Assembly: GCF_008079445.1 (NCBI RefSeq)
Contig: NZ_VRYH01000006.1
Span: 234,491-298,490, forward strand
Reading direction: 5' to 3'
Origin: Aidingimonas lacisalsi
Lineage (GTDB): Bacteria > Pseudomonadota > Gammaproteobacteria > Pseudomonadales > Halomonadaceae
DNA length: 64,000 bases
Shown here: positions 47,040-56,021 of the stretch, in pieces
Layout of the letters: every line of letters begins with the position of its first letter
Position numbering within the stretch: position 1 is the stretch's first letter
Translations under genes and position numbers: made by a program
The notes under the pieces: model-generated
What the model was told of the DNA's origin: nothing
The model's input: only the letters and a program-made list of their open reading frames with translations
Database searches by the model: none

Positions 47040-48104
47040 CTAGGCAGTGAAGACGCGGGTGTCGCGGGCCGACCAGCCGACGGAGACCTCCTCGCCAACG
47101 GCAAACGGATGCCCTTCCGCCACATCGGCGGTCAGCCGCACCATCAGTGGGTGCGGCGAAACGGGGGTCTCGAGATGCAGATGCAGGTCGAGACCGTGAT
47201 AGGCCATGGCACTTATCCGCCCATTCAGGCAATTGTCGGCATCCGCTGCCCCCAGGCGCAGTCGCTCGGGGCGCACGGCCGCCAGGGCGTTATCCCCGGG
47301 TTTGAGATCGGCCGGCAGCGAGGCGGATATCCGGCTGCCATTGGCGGTGCAGAGCGCGCCCGCATCGACACGCGCGGGCAGGAAGTTCATGACCCCGATG
47401 AAATCGGCCGCAAAGCGATTGACGGGATACTCGTAGATCTCGTGCGGAGAACCGCATTGCAGTAGTTCCCCGTCTTTCAAGATCGCGATGCGGTCGGCCA
47501 TCACGAGCGCCTCTTCCTGGTCATGCGTGACCACGATGAAAGTAATGCCGAACTTGTTCTGGATATGTTTGAGCTCCAGCTGCATTTCCCCCCGCAACTT
47601 CTTGTCCAGCGCGCCGAGCGGCTCATCCAATAACAGCAGGCGAGGCCGTTTGACGAGCGCTCGGCCCAGCGCAACGCGCTGTCGCTGTCCGCCGGACAGT
47701 TGCTCGGGTTTACGCTCGGCGAGGTGGGTCAGTTGGATGGTGCTGAGCATCTCGTCGACGCGCTCGTTGATCTCGGTGCGGGGCAGCTTTTCCATCTCCA
47801 GTCCATAGGCGATGTTCTGCGCCACGGTCATATGCGGGAACAGCGCGTAGGATTGGAACATCAGGTTGACCGGGCGATGATTGGGTGGCACCTGAGAGAT
47901 ATCGTGCCCGTCGAGCAGGATGTGCCCCGACGACGGCATGTCGAAACCGGCGAGCATGCGCAGCAGGGTCGTCTTGCCGCTGCCGGACGCGCCGAGCAGG
48001 GCGAAAAACTCGTTCTCGCGGATATCGAGGGAGACCCCATTGACGGCGCGAAGCTCGCCAAAGCGTTTCTCTATGTTCGCAAGCGACAGGAGAGTGCTAG
48101 TCAT
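47040..48104 (-). CDS. ABC transporter ATP-binding protein, PotA/spermidine-putrescine type
   Basis: 354 aa. Walker A GASGSGKTTLLRML, signature LSGGQRQRVALGRALVKRP, Walker B LLLLDEPLGALDKKLR and switch His in VVTHDQEEALVMADR. The C-terminal TOBE domain (about 280-354) is present. It energises uptake by the two permeases encoded next to it. Its start overlaps the second permease stop by 4 nt. Polyamine type is inferred from this family and from the periplasmic protein. Confidence 0.9.
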   Translation of the reverse strand: MTSTLLSLANIEKRFGELRAVNGVSLDIRENEFFALLGASGSGKTTLLRMLAGFDMPSSGHILLDGHDISQVPPNHRPVNLMFQSYALFPHMTVAQNIAYGLEMEKLPRTEINERVDEMLSTIQLTHLAERKPEQLSGGQRQRVALGRALVKRPRLLLLDEPLGALDKKLRGEMQLELKHIQNKFGITFIVVTHDQEEALVMADRIAILKDGELLQCGSPHEIYEYPVNRFAADFIGVMNFLPARVDAGALCTANGSRISASLPADLKPGDNALAAVRPERLRLGAADADNCLNGRISAMAYHGLDLHLHLETPVSPHPLMVRLTADVAEGHPFAVGEEVSVGWSARDTRVFTA

Positions 48105-48892
48105 TGTCCCGGAAGCCTTCCACGGTTAAGGCGCTGCGATATGGCCAGGGCGACGACGGAAAGTGTCATCACCAGCACTGCCAGCGCGTTGATTTCTGGC
48201 GTCACGCCAAAACGGATCATCGAGAAGATCTGCATGGGCAGCGTGATGGAGTCGCGCCCGGAGCCCGCCGTGAAATAGGCGATGATGAATTCGTCGATGG
48301 ACAGGGTGAAAGCAAGCAGCGCGCCAGCGACCACCGCGGGTGTCAGCACGGGGAGGATGACGCGACGCAAGGTGACGGGGGTCGTCGCACCAAGATCGGT
48401 AGAGGCTTCGACAATCGACCAGTCGAAACTCTTCAGCCGGGCCCGCACGACCGCACAGACAAAGGCGAGATTGAAGACCGTGTGGCTGATGATGATCGTA
48501 TGCAGACCCATGCGGAAATCGAGCATGGAAAAGAAACTGAGCAAGGCGATGGCAAGCACGATGTCGGGAATGATCATCGGGGCAAAGATCACTGTCTCGA
48601 GCAAACGCCCCTTGCGGCGGCGTATTTCCACGCCAATGGCCAGCAGGGTACCCAGCAATGTGGCGGAAAGGGTCGAGACGACCGCCACGATCAACGTATT
48701 CAACGCCGCGCCGATGATGTCGCTATTGGCCATCAGCTCTGCGTACCAGTGAGTCGAAAACCCGGTCCAGGCAGTCGGCAGGCCGCTCGCATTGAAAGAC
48801 AGGGCAAAAAGCACTGATATGGGAATGTAGAGAAAGGCGAACGTCGCCGAGAGGATCAGCAACATGAGCCGTAGACTGCCGCGGTTAGTCAT
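48101..48892 (-). CDS. ABC transporter permease, PotC-like
   Basis: 263 aa with six TM segments. The EAA loop is visible as EASTDLGATTPVTLRRVILPVLTPAV, and the protein ends with a soluble tail. AGGT-rich RBS precedes the ATG at 48892, and the gene overlaps the first permease by 8 nt. It forms half of the membrane channel. The longer reading to 48937 is not needed. Confidence 0.9.
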   Translation of the reverse strand: MTNRGSLRLMLLILSATFAFLYIPISVLFALSFNASGLPTAWTGFSTHWYAELMANSDIIGAALNTLIVAVVSTLSATLLGTLLAIGVEIRRRKGRLLETVIFAPMIIPDIVLAIALLSFFSMLDFRMGLHTIIISHTVFNLAFVCAVVRARLKSFDWSIVEASTDLGATTPVTLRRVILPVLTPAVVAGALLAFTLSIDEFIIAYFTAGSGRDSITLPMQIFSMIRFGVTPEINALAVLVMTLSVVALAISQRLNRGRLPGQ

Positions 48893-49748
48893 CGCAGACC
48901 TCCGCTCGTTGCTGACCCGATGCCTTTTCGCTCGCAAAGGTTTGTAGCGTCAACAGCCCCATCATGATGGCAATCAGGAACATCGACAGCGCGGCACCGA
49001 ATGGCCAGTCGTTGGCGGTCAGGAACTGGTCATAAATCAGATTGCCGATCATCTGGAATTGACCGCCCCCCAAAAGGGCCGGCGTCACGAAGTTGCCGAT
49101 CGACAGCACGAACACGAAGACAAAACCGGTGGCGATGCCGGGTACGGTCATGGGGAGCGTGACTCGACGGAATGTCGTCCATTCGGAGGCGCCAAGATCG
49201 CGCGATGCTTCGTGGATTTCCGGATTGAGCCGGGAGAGCGGTGCGTAGCAGGCAAGGATGACGAAGGGCAGATAATTGTAGACCAGGCCAATGACCACGG
49301 CGGTTTCCGTATAAAGCATCTGTGGCAGTTCACCTTCGAAACCGACGGCCCGAGCCAGGGAGACAATCAGCCCCTCACGATTCAGCAGCACGATCCAGGC
49401 ATAGGTACGCACGAGATAGTTCGACCAGAAGGGCAATACCGCGAAGAAGAGCAGAATCGGCTGGCGCTTTCTGGGCATGGAGGCGATGGCGTAGGCGGCG
49501 GCATAGCCGATGACGACGGCGATGGTTGCAGCGAGCCCGGCGATGCCGGCCGACTTGAGGAAGATCCTGGCATAGAGAGGGTCGAATACCAGCGCGATAT
49601 TGCTCAGGGTGAATTCATAAACGATGCCCCCGTAGATGCCTCGCCGAAAGAAGGCCAGCGCCAGGATCAGCAGGCAGGGCACCACCATGAACGCTGTCAG
49701 CCATGCCAGCGCGGGTGTCATCAGGTAAACGGGCTTGCGGTCAGTCAT
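48885..49748 (-). CDS. ABC transporter permease, PotB-like
   Basis: 287 aa with six TM segments. The EAA loop reads EASRDLGASEWTTFRRVTLPMTVPG. The FWSNYLVRTYAWIVLL segment is typical for PotB/HisM-type polyamine permeases. The ATG at 49748 (MTDRKPVYL) is preferred; an upstream frame reaches 49790. It pairs with PotC-like protein, and the binding protein gene lies about 100 nt upstream. Confidence 0.85.
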   Translation of the reverse strand: MTDRKPVYLMTPALAWLTAFMVVPCLLILALAFFRRGIYGGIVYEFTLSNIALVFDPLYARIFLKSAGIAGLAATIAVVIGYAAAYAIASMPRKRQPILLFFAVLPFWSNYLVRTYAWIVLLNREGLIVSLARAVGFEGELPQMLYTETAVVIGLVYNYLPFVILACYAPLSRLNPEIHEASRDLGASEWTTFRRVTLPMTVPGIATGFVFVFVLSIGNFVTPALLGGGQFQMIGNLIYDQFLTANDWPFGAALSMFLIAIMMGLLTLQTFASEKASGQQRAEVCDD

Positions 49749-49850
49749 TGGGCACTCGATTGCTATCCTCCCGGGAGTGCGGGAGCTCATGGCGTATTGC
49801 TGACGGCCGTCATGGCGCCCGGAACGTCACGTTCCGGGCTTGCAGAGGAT

Positions 49851-50900
49851 TTAGTCGGCCGCTTTGATCTCGGAGACCACACGCGAGTAGGCACGCTGAG
49901 CATCACCGACGTTGCGTAGCTGCTCGTACGCCATCATCTCGTTCGGTGTCATGCCTAGATTGGGGAACTGCTCGATCAGCGCGGGATCGAGTGCTTCCAT
50001 CGCCGCTTGGTTGGGAACCTTGTAGAGGATGTTCTCGCTTGCCCAACGGTGATTGTCGGCGTCGAGCACGTAATTGACGAACTCGTAGGCCGCTTCCTTG
50101 TTCTCCGACCCCTTGAGAATCACCATCGTATCCACCCACAGGTCGGAGCCTTCCTGGGGGACCACGTATTCGATGTCAGCGTTTTCGGCAATGCCGTAGT
50201 TGCACCAACCATCCCAGGCATGGACCAGTTCGGCTTCACCGGACACCAGCTTGGCGTAAAACGTCGTATCGTCGTAGGCCAGCAGGCTTTCCTTCGCCTC
50301 TATCAAAAGATCGCGAACTTCGGCGAGTTTATCGGGATCGGTTTCGTTGACGGAGTACCCCTTGGCGAGAAACCCCGCTCCGAGGAGCCAGCGGTCGGTA
50401 GCCAGCATCGTGGTTTTACCCTGCAGTTCGTCACTGGGGTTCAGCAGGTCTTGCCAGGAGTCGGGCTGCCCTTCGACCAGATCGGATCGGTAGCATAAGC
50501 CGGTGGTGCCCCAGGTATAGGGAACCGAGTATTGATTTCCGGGATCATGTGCCAGTTCGGTGGCTTCAGGGTACAGGTTGGCGAGATTCGGGAGCCGTTC
50601 GTGATCCAGCTGCTCTGCCAACCCCATGTTTTGCAGGACTTCCGCGAAAGGCGATGACACGAAGACGACATCATAGCCTCTGCCATCGGAGGCGATGAGC
50701 TTGCCCATGATCTCTTCATTGGTACCGTGCAAGACGAGTTCGGCGTCGTTGCCGGTGGCTTCCGTGAAGCTATCGAGGGCCTCGGGTGCCATGTAGCCAT
50801 CCCAGTTGGAGATGACGAGCTCGTCGGCGGCGGCCATGCCGGCACTGCAAGCAAGGCCGGTACCCAGTAGCAGTCCAACGCTGGATCGAAAACGCTGCAT
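49851..50900 (-). CDS. ABC transporter periplasmic binding protein, PotD-like
   Basis: 349 aa. A signal peptide ends near AGMAAADELV. The PotD/PotF fold is shown by LVISNWDGYMAPEALDSF, HGTNEEIMGKLIA, PYTWGTTGLCYRSD and WDGWCNYGIAENADIEYVVP. Polyamine-type binding proteins hold diamines with acidic residues and aromatic rings, several of which (W, D, Y) are visible here. The ligand may be another cationic amine. It is the first gene of the leftward cluster and is divergent from the GntR gene. The 193-bp spacer is A+T-rich. Confidence 0.85.
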   Translation of the reverse strand: MQRFRSSVGLLLGTGLACSAGMAAADELVISNWDGYMAPEALDSFTEATGNDAELVLHGTNEEIMGKLIASDGRGYDVVFVSSPFAEVLQNMGLAEQLDHERLPNLANLYPEATELAHDPGNQYSVPYTWGTTGLCYRSDLVEGQPDSWQDLLNPSDELQGKTTMLATDRWLLGAGFLAKGYSVNETDPDKLAEVRDLLIEAKESLLAYDDTTFYAKLVSGEAELVHAWDGWCNYGIAENADIEYVVPQEGSDLWVDTMVILKGSENKEAAYEFVNYVLDADNHRWASENILYKVPNQAAMEALDPALIEQFPNLGMTPNEMMAYEQLRNVGDAQRAYSRVVSEIKAAD

Positions 50901-51093
50901 GTCGATTCCTCAATGTTGTTCTTGTGTCGCTCTCCGGCCATGCATTCGTGCCGGAAGTGAGTCGGTGGTCAATACCTGTCGTCCACCCTGTATGCTAGTA
51001 TTAATCAAAACAAAGATACGTCAATGTGTATTCGCTGTTCTTTTTCACTACCGGCTGTCGTGCGATCTTCAGCCTTTTCATGGGAGTGCTTGC
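50901..51093. promoter_or_regulatory. Divergent control region of the ABC/glycosyltransferase cluster
   Basis: 193 bp between divergent starts. The central part (TATGCTAGTATTAATCAAAA at about 50,991-51,010) is much more A+T-rich than both genes, fitting a promoter for one or both sides. The adjacent GntR protein is the likely regulator; no exact operator could be defined. Confidence 0.4.
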
Positions 51094-52026
51094 ATGGCTG
51101 ACAGTCGCCGGAACAGTCGACAGAATCATATTGCCCTGGCGCAGCAGGTGATCGGTGTCGTGTTGGAGCGGGGGATGAATCCGGGCGATCACCTCCCCGA
51201 ACAGGTCTTTTCCGAAGCCTGTGGAGTTTCCCGGACGCCCATTCGTGCAGCATTCAAGATATTGGAAGAGAAGGAAATTCTCGCCTGGAAAGAGGAGGAG
51301 GGGTACTTCCTGGAGATCGGTCAGGCCGACGGGCTGACCGAGGCGGCTCATCGGCTCGAGGATATGGAGGATTCTCTGGCCCAGAGAATCCTGTCCGATC
51401 GAGCCGATCGTCGTATCGGTGATATTCAGTCCATCAGCGCATTGGTACGGCGCTATAATGTGACGAGAAACTCAGTATTAAATGCGTTAAAAATACTGTC
51501 TCGTGATGGTGTGGTCACTCAATTGCCGGGCCGGTCATGGGCATTCCAGCCGATGTTCGATACGCCAAAAGCCGTCGATGAAAGTCTGGCGTTCCGCCTC
51601 ACGATCGAGCCCCAGGCCATCCTCGCACCGGGATTCGTCATGGATATCAAGAAAGCGGGGTTGCTCAAGATGCGGATGCAGGAGCTGCTTGATACGCAAG
51701 AGGGGCACATTACCAGTACCGGCTTCTTGCGGCTCGATACCGAATTCCACAGTTTCATTGCCGAGTGTTCAGGCAATCGTTTCGCCCGTGGTGCGCTCCT
51801 GGCTCACCATCGGTTACGTCGTGCGACCCAGAAGGATATTTCCATTCCCGATTTCCGGTTGCGGCAATCGCTGGATGAACATCTTGAAATTCTCGACAGC
51901 CTCGAGCGGCACCAATTCGAGCTTGCGGCAGACCAAATGGTGCTTCACCTTCGCCGCTCGCGAATCCGGCGCCCGGAAGCGGCCAACCGCGGCATACCGC
52001 CACTGATGCGAGGAGCGCGTCAATGA
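51094..52026 (+). CDS. GntR-family regulator with two winged-helix domains and FCD domain
   Basis: 310 aa, longer than the usual 220-240. First wHTH at about residues 12-72: LAQQVIGVVLERGMNPGDHL, CGVSRTPIRAAFKILEEKEI. Second wHTH at about 102-150: DIQSISALVRRYNVTRNSVL, NALKILSRDGVVTQLPGRSW. The C-terminal FCD-like helical domain (about 165-300) has LDTEFHSFIAECSGN and LDEHLEILDSLE with the usual Asp/His ligands. It probably controls the divergent operon. GGGAG lies upstream of the ATG at 51094. Its stop overlaps the second glycosyltransferase by 4 nt (ATGA). Confidence 0.85.
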   Translation: MADSRRNSRQNHIALAQQVIGVVLERGMNPGDHLPEQVFSEACGVSRTPIRAAFKILEEKEILAWKEEEGYFLEIGQADGLTEAAHRLEDMEDSLAQRILSDRADRRIGDIQSISALVRRYNVTRNSVLNALKILSRDGVVTQLPGRSWAFQPMFDTPKAVDESLAFRLTIEPQAILAPGFVMDIKKAGLLKMRMQELLDTQEGHITSTGFLRLDTEFHSFIAECSGNRFARGALLAHHRLRRATQKDISIPDFRLRQSLDEHLEILDSLERHQFELAADQMVLHLRRSRIRRPEAANRGIPPLMRGARQ

Positions 52027-53309
52027 GTCATCCACGAGTGATCGCGCTGTTTCCCGAGGCAAGCTTTGGTGCTGCGTTGAACTGTGTCGGTATCGCACAG
52101 CAGTTGCGCCATATGGGCGCCATACCGGTATTCCTGTGTCACCCCGGTTTTACCGGTATGTTTGCCGAATATGGATTCAAGGAGTACCACCTGCCTGCTC
52201 CCTCCCAGGTGCAGGCGCAGAAGAACGAAGACTATTGGCAGGCCTTCATCAATACGCACCTTCCGCATTTCAACCTCGACGCCGAAGAGCAGTTGCCGAC
52301 CTACGTCGCGCCTACCTGGGAAGCGATAGTGGATACGGCGATTGATGCCGAAGCCGGGGTCGAAAGCCTGCTGGACCAGATTCGTCCCGATGCCATACTG
52401 CTCGACAATGTCATCATGTTCCCCGCCATCGTCCGTTCCGGCTATCCCTGGATACGCATCGTGTCATGCGCCGAAACCGAGATCCCGGACCCCAATGTAC
52501 CTCCTTATCTATCCGGGTTGGCGCCGGAAGATGACGCTGCGGTGACGCGTTTCGAGCAAACCTATTTGAATGCGACGGAATCGGCGCATCGTCGCTATAA
52601 CGCGTTTCGGAAGTCCCGGGGTTTGCGGCCGCTGGCTCCCGGCAACTTCCTGGAGAATTCGGACCGGCTGAACTTGCTGCTGGCCCCAAGTGCCGTGCGT
52701 TATTCACGAGCGCGCCCCCTGCCGCGGGAGCGTTTCGTCTTTCTGGAAGGTTGTGTCAGGGAGGAGTCACGCTTTGATCCGCCACAACTGCCGGCCGACG
52801 ACGGGCCGCTGATCTACATGAGTTTCGGTAGTCTGGGAGCGATCGACACCGACCTGATCGGCAAGATGATCGACACGTTTGCAACGTTGCCGGCACGCTT
52901 CATGGTCAACGTCGGCGGGTTCCTCGAGGCGTATCAGCATGTGCCGGACAATGTGTATCTCGGCAGTTGGTTTCCGCAACCTTCCGTCGTGGAACAGAGT
53001 GCGCTCTTCATCCACCACGGGGGCAACAACAGCTTCTGCGAGGCCCTGTTCCACGGCGTACCCTCGCTGGTCATACCCTACTGCTGGGATGGACACGATA
53101 ATGCGCAACGGGCCCAGGCGACAGGCACGGGGCGTCGCCTCGACCGGACGACCTGGTCGCCTGACACCCTCCGCGAGGCCATCCTGGCGCTGCTGAACGA
53201 TACGCCGATGGCCGCCAGGCTCCAACGAATCTCGCGCGAGATGCAGGCTGAACCGGGGGCAAGGCGCGCTGCCGAAGCGGTCATGGCGGCCATCGACGTA
53301 TCGCACTGA
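52023..53309 (+). CDS. Glycosyltransferase, UGT/MGT-like (paralogue B)
   Basis: 428 aa, the same length as paralogue A at 45,652, and clearly related along its full length. The donor motif reads FIHHGGNNSFCEALFHGVPS and YCWDGHDNAQRAQATGTG. The acceptor domain begins FPEASFGAALNCVG, again lacking the GT1 catalytic His, and keeps Asp in ILLDNVIMFP. It is translationally coupled to the GntR regulator (4-nt overlap). Together with A it implies sugar transfer, or another reaction on a GT-B scaffold, in the same pathway. Donor and acceptor unknown. Confidence 0.8.
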   Translation: MSHPRVIALFPEASFGAALNCVGIAQQLRHMGAIPVFLCHPGFTGMFAEYGFKEYHLPAPSQVQAQKNEDYWQAFINTHLPHFNLDAEEQLPTYVAPTWEAIVDTAIDAEAGVESLLDQIRPDAILLDNVIMFPAIVRSGYPWIRIVSCAETEIPDPNVPPYLSGLAPEDDAAVTRFEQTYLNATESAHRRYNAFRKSRGLRPLAPGNFLENSDRLNLLLAPSAVRYSRARPLPRERFVFLEGCVREESRFDPPQLPADDGPLIYMSFGSLGAIDTDLIGKMIDTFATLPARFMVNVGGFLEAYQHVPDNVYLGSWFPQPSVVEQSALFIHHGGNNSFCEALFHGVPSLVIPYCWDGHDNAQRAQATGTGRRLDRTTWSPDTLREAILALLNDTPMAARLQRISREMQAEPGARRAAEAVMAAIDVSH

Positions 53310-53313
53310 ACGC

Positions 53314-54399
53314 TTACGGTCGACAGACGTAATAGTCGTTCATGATGTCGTGCTCCAGTTGGTGAACCTGAATATCCCGGAAACCGGCCTCTTCGAGGTA
53401 AGCGAGGGCTCGCTCGCGGCCCCACATGGTGCCCAGGCCGTCGCCGCCCTGGGCCAGCGATACCGTCATGCAGTGGCTCACCGATACGGCGTACAACATC
53501 GCGCCCAGCGGATGTCCACTATCCAGGTGATGGTGGCTGGAGCCGTGAATGTCCTGCACCAGGTAGGTTCCCTCCGCGGTCAGCGTGCGATGAATGCCCT
53601 TGAGCAGGTTGCGCGGCCGGGCCTGATCGTGGATGCCGTCGAAGGTGGTGACCAGGTCGAAGGCGTCGGGCTCGGCGGTGACATCGAAGTCGCTGAGATC
53701 GCGTACCTCGAAGGTCAGGTTGGTCAGTCCGGCATCGGCGGTCTGCCGGCGTGCCCAGTCGATGGCCTCCGCGGAGAGGTCGTAACCGACGAAACGGCTG
53801 GCCGGAAACCGTTCGGCCATCGCCATCAGCGCTTTTCCCCGGCCGCAGGCACAGTCGAGCACCCGGATACCCTTGTCGAGTCGCTCGGTCAGCCCCGGAG
53901 CCAGCGGCAGGATCTGGTCGAACAGGGCCGGCAGTACGGTCTGGCCGCTGTCGCTGGCCATCACCTCATGGAAGCGTGGATAGCGGGAGTAGGGCACACC
54001 GCCGCCTTCGCGGAAACAGCGCACCACATCATCCTCTACACTTCCCAGTAAGGCGATGAATTGTGCATAGACGGCCAGGTTGACCGGCCCCGTATCGGTC
54101 AACAGTTCGGCGCGTTCGTCCGGCAACCAGTAGGTGGCGGTTTCCGGATCGGTTTCGATCACATTGCCGGCGACCATGCCGCCCAGCCACTCACGCACAT
54201 AGCGTTCATTCAGGTCGGTGCGTTCCGCCAGCGCCTGGCTGGTGAGGGGTGGTGTTCCCGCCAGCGCCGATAACAGGTCGGTTCGGTGGCCGATCGAGAT
54301 CAACAGCATCAGGCCGCTCTGGTTGAGTGCCTGGACCAGCCGGGTCTCGAAGGTATCGGTATCGTCCTGAGACGATGTTTGAACAGCGATATCACACAT
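53314..54399 (-). CDS. SAM-dependent methyltransferase with N-terminal winged-helix domain
   Basis: 361 aa. The N-terminal domain (about 20-100) has PLTSQALAERTDLNERYVRE, a winged helix like those of O-methyltransferases. The Rossmann methyltransferase domain (about 165-320) has motif I IRVLDCACGRGKALMAMAE, then FVGYDLSAEAIDWARR. The start at 54399 has AGAGG upstream; the long N-terminal frame across the divergent AraC gene is not coding. The methyl acceptor is not known. It is divergent from the DJ-1/AraC gene, and the latter may regulate it. Confidence 0.85.
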   Translation of the reverse strand: MCDIAVQTSSQDDTDTFETRLVQALNQSGLMLLISIGHRTDLLSALAGTPPLTSQALAERTDLNERYVREWLGGMVAGNVIETDPETATYWLPDERAELLTDTGPVNLAVYAQFIALLGSVEDDVVRCFREGGGVPYSRYPRFHEVMASDSGQTVLPALFDQILPLAPGLTERLDKGIRVLDCACGRGKALMAMAERFPASRFVGYDLSAEAIDWARRQTADAGLTNLTFEVRDLSDFDVTAEPDAFDLVTTFDGIHDQARPRNLLKGIHRTLTAEGTYLVQDIHGSSHHHLDSGHPLGAMLYAVSVSHCMTVSLAQGGDGLGTMWGRERALAYLEEAGFRDIQVHQLEHDIMNDYYVCRP

Positions 54400-54507
54400 G
54401 ACATACGCCTCTTGTCGTTGAGTTGTAAGAATAGGGCCAGGACAAGAGTACGCCCGCGACCCCGGCATCACGCAGGCGCATTGCGACGCAATCGGGAGTT
54501 TTCTGCC

Positions 54508-55542
54508 ATGAGTCAACTTACCGAACCCGCCGGCACGGCCGCCACCATTGCGCTCCTGGCCGGACCGGATGCCACGGCCTCCACGCTCTATGGCATGTAC
54601 GACCTGTTGGGTTCGGCTGGTCGCGACTGGGAATTCCTGACCAACGGCCGGATGGGCGTGCCGTTGCTGAAGCCAATGATCGTTTCCTGCGATGGCCGTG
54701 GCTTTCGTGCCCCCAACGGGGCCTGGATCGAGCCGGATGCCGCCCTGGATGACTGCCGCTCGCCAGCGGTCGTCTGCATTCCTGATCTGTTCATCGCGCC
54801 TGACGCGAGCCTCGAAGGCTATGCGGCGGAAATCGCCTGGCTGCATGCCTGCCAGGCCCAGGGAGCGCTGCTGGCTGCGGCATGCTCCGGCGCGCTGCTG
54901 CTGGCCGAGGCGGGGCTGCTCGATGGCCAGGACGCCACGACCCACTGGGCCTACTGCGAGGCCATGGCAAGACGCTTTCCCAGTGTGCGGGTGCACGCGC
55001 AACGCACTTTGGTGGTCACCGGCGAAGGGCAGCGACTGATCATGGCCGGCGGCGGCACCTCCTGGGTCGATCTGGCACTGTTCCTCGTCGCCCGGCTGGT
55101 CGGGATCGACGAAGCCATGCGTCTGGCGCGCATCAACCTGATCGACTGGCACCAGGACGGCCAGCGCCCCTATGCGGCACTGACCACCGCCCGCCAGGTC
55201 ACCGATGCCTGTATCACGCGCTGTCAGGTGTGGGTGGCTCAGCATTACGACACGCACTCGCCGGTGGCCGGCATGATGGCGCTCAGCGGCCTGACCGAAC
55301 GCTCCTTCAAGCGGCGCTTCAAGGCCGCTACCGGCATGACGCCGATGGACTATGTGCACACCCTGCGACTCGAAGAGGCCAAGCAGTACCTGGAAAGCGG
55401 CGACGATCCCATCGATGCCATTGCCGAACTGGTCGGCTATGCCGATCCGAGCTTCTTTCGGCGGCTGTTCGGCCGCCGGGTGGGCCTGACACCGAGCCAG
55501 TATCGGCGGCGTTTCCGCAGCATGCGGTTGCGATTGCAATAA
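54508..55542 (+). CDS. GATase1/DJ-1-like AraC-family regulator
   Basis: 344 aa. The N-terminal DJ-1/PfpI-like domain (about 10-195) carries ACSGALLLAEAGLLDG around the nucleophile elbow and LVVTGEGQRLIMAGGGTSWV. The C-terminal AraC HTH (about 235-340) has SPVAGMMALSGLTERSFKRR and AIAELVGYADPSFFRRLFGR. This architecture is common for FtrA/CdhR-type regulators of amine and carnitine catabolism. GGGAG lies before the ATG. It is divergent from the methyltransferase gene. Confidence 0.85.
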   Translation: MSQLTEPAGTAATIALLAGPDATASTLYGMYDLLGSAGRDWEFLTNGRMGVPLLKPMIVSCDGRGFRAPNGAWIEPDAALDDCRSPAVVCIPDLFIAPDASLEGYAAEIAWLHACQAQGALLAAACSGALLLAEAGLLDGQDATTHWAYCEAMARRFPSVRVHAQRTLVVTGEGQRLIMAGGGTSWVDLALFLVARLVGIDEAMRLARINLIDWHQDGQRPYAALTTARQVTDACITRCQVWVAQHYDTHSPVAGMMALSGLTERSFKRRFKAATGMTPMDYVHTLRLEEAKQYLESGDDPIDAIAELVGYADPSFFRRLFGRRVGLTPSQYRRRFRSMRLRLQ

Positions 55543-55639
55543 GCGGTGACTCCGATGTCGATTCGGCCGCCCCCGAAACGACTACGATTACCCGCAGCCA
55601 ATGACGGACGATGCGGGCCACTCGACACACAGGAGCACG

Positions 55640-55996
55640 ATGATGACATACGTGGATGGATTCGTTGCCGCCGTACCCACGGCCAACCGTGAGCAATACA
55701 TCAAGCATGCCCGCGATGCCTGGCCGGTATTCAAGGATTACGGCGCACTGAAAATGGTGGAGTGCTGGGGTGATGACGTACCGGACGGCGAAGTTACCTC
55801 CTTTCCCATGGCGGTGAAGTGTCAGGCGGATGAAACGGTGATTTTCTCCTGGCTGGTCTGGCCGTCCCGCGAGGTCAGAAACGACGCGATGCCAAGAATC
55901 ATGGCGGATCCTCGCCTGCACCCCGACAAGAACCCCATGCCCTTCGACGGCAAGCGGCTGATCTACGGCGGGTTCGACGTCGTTCTGGATGAATGA
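55640..55996 (+). CDS. DUF1428 (YbaA-like) protein
   Basis: 118 aa. Family motifs: YVDGFVAAVPTANREQYIKH, VECWGDDVPDGEVTSFPMAV, NPMPFDGKRLIYGGFDVVLD. It closely resembles E. coli YbaA in length and pattern. This is a ferredoxin-like small fold of unknown function. Two adjacent ATGs (55640, 55643) are possible behind AGGAG; the second has the better spacing. The following PhnB-like gene begins 25 nt after its stop. Confidence 0.85.
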   Translation: MMTYVDGFVAAVPTANREQYIKHARDAWPVFKDYGALKMVECWGDDVPDGEVTSFPMAVKCQADETVIFSWLVWPSREVRNDAMPRIMADPRLHPDKNPMPFDGKRLIYGGFDVVLDE

Positions 55997-56021
55997 ATCA
56001 CCGGTACACGGGAGAATACCC

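Noticed and set aside
46939..47232. N-terminal extension of glycosyltransferase A to 526 residues
   Set aside because: It runs into the ABC ATPase gene in another frame; the paralogue has 428 aa like the shorter form.
45652..53309. Antibiotic or macrolide resistance/biosynthesis cluster
   Set aside because: The glycosyltransferases resemble MGT enzymes, but there are no synthases and the neighbours are importer and oxidative catabolic genes.
54400..55539. 380-codon N-terminal extension of the methyltransferase frame
   Set aside because: It is antisense to the well-supported DJ-1/AraC gene; the ATG at 54,399 has an RBS and starts the known domain.
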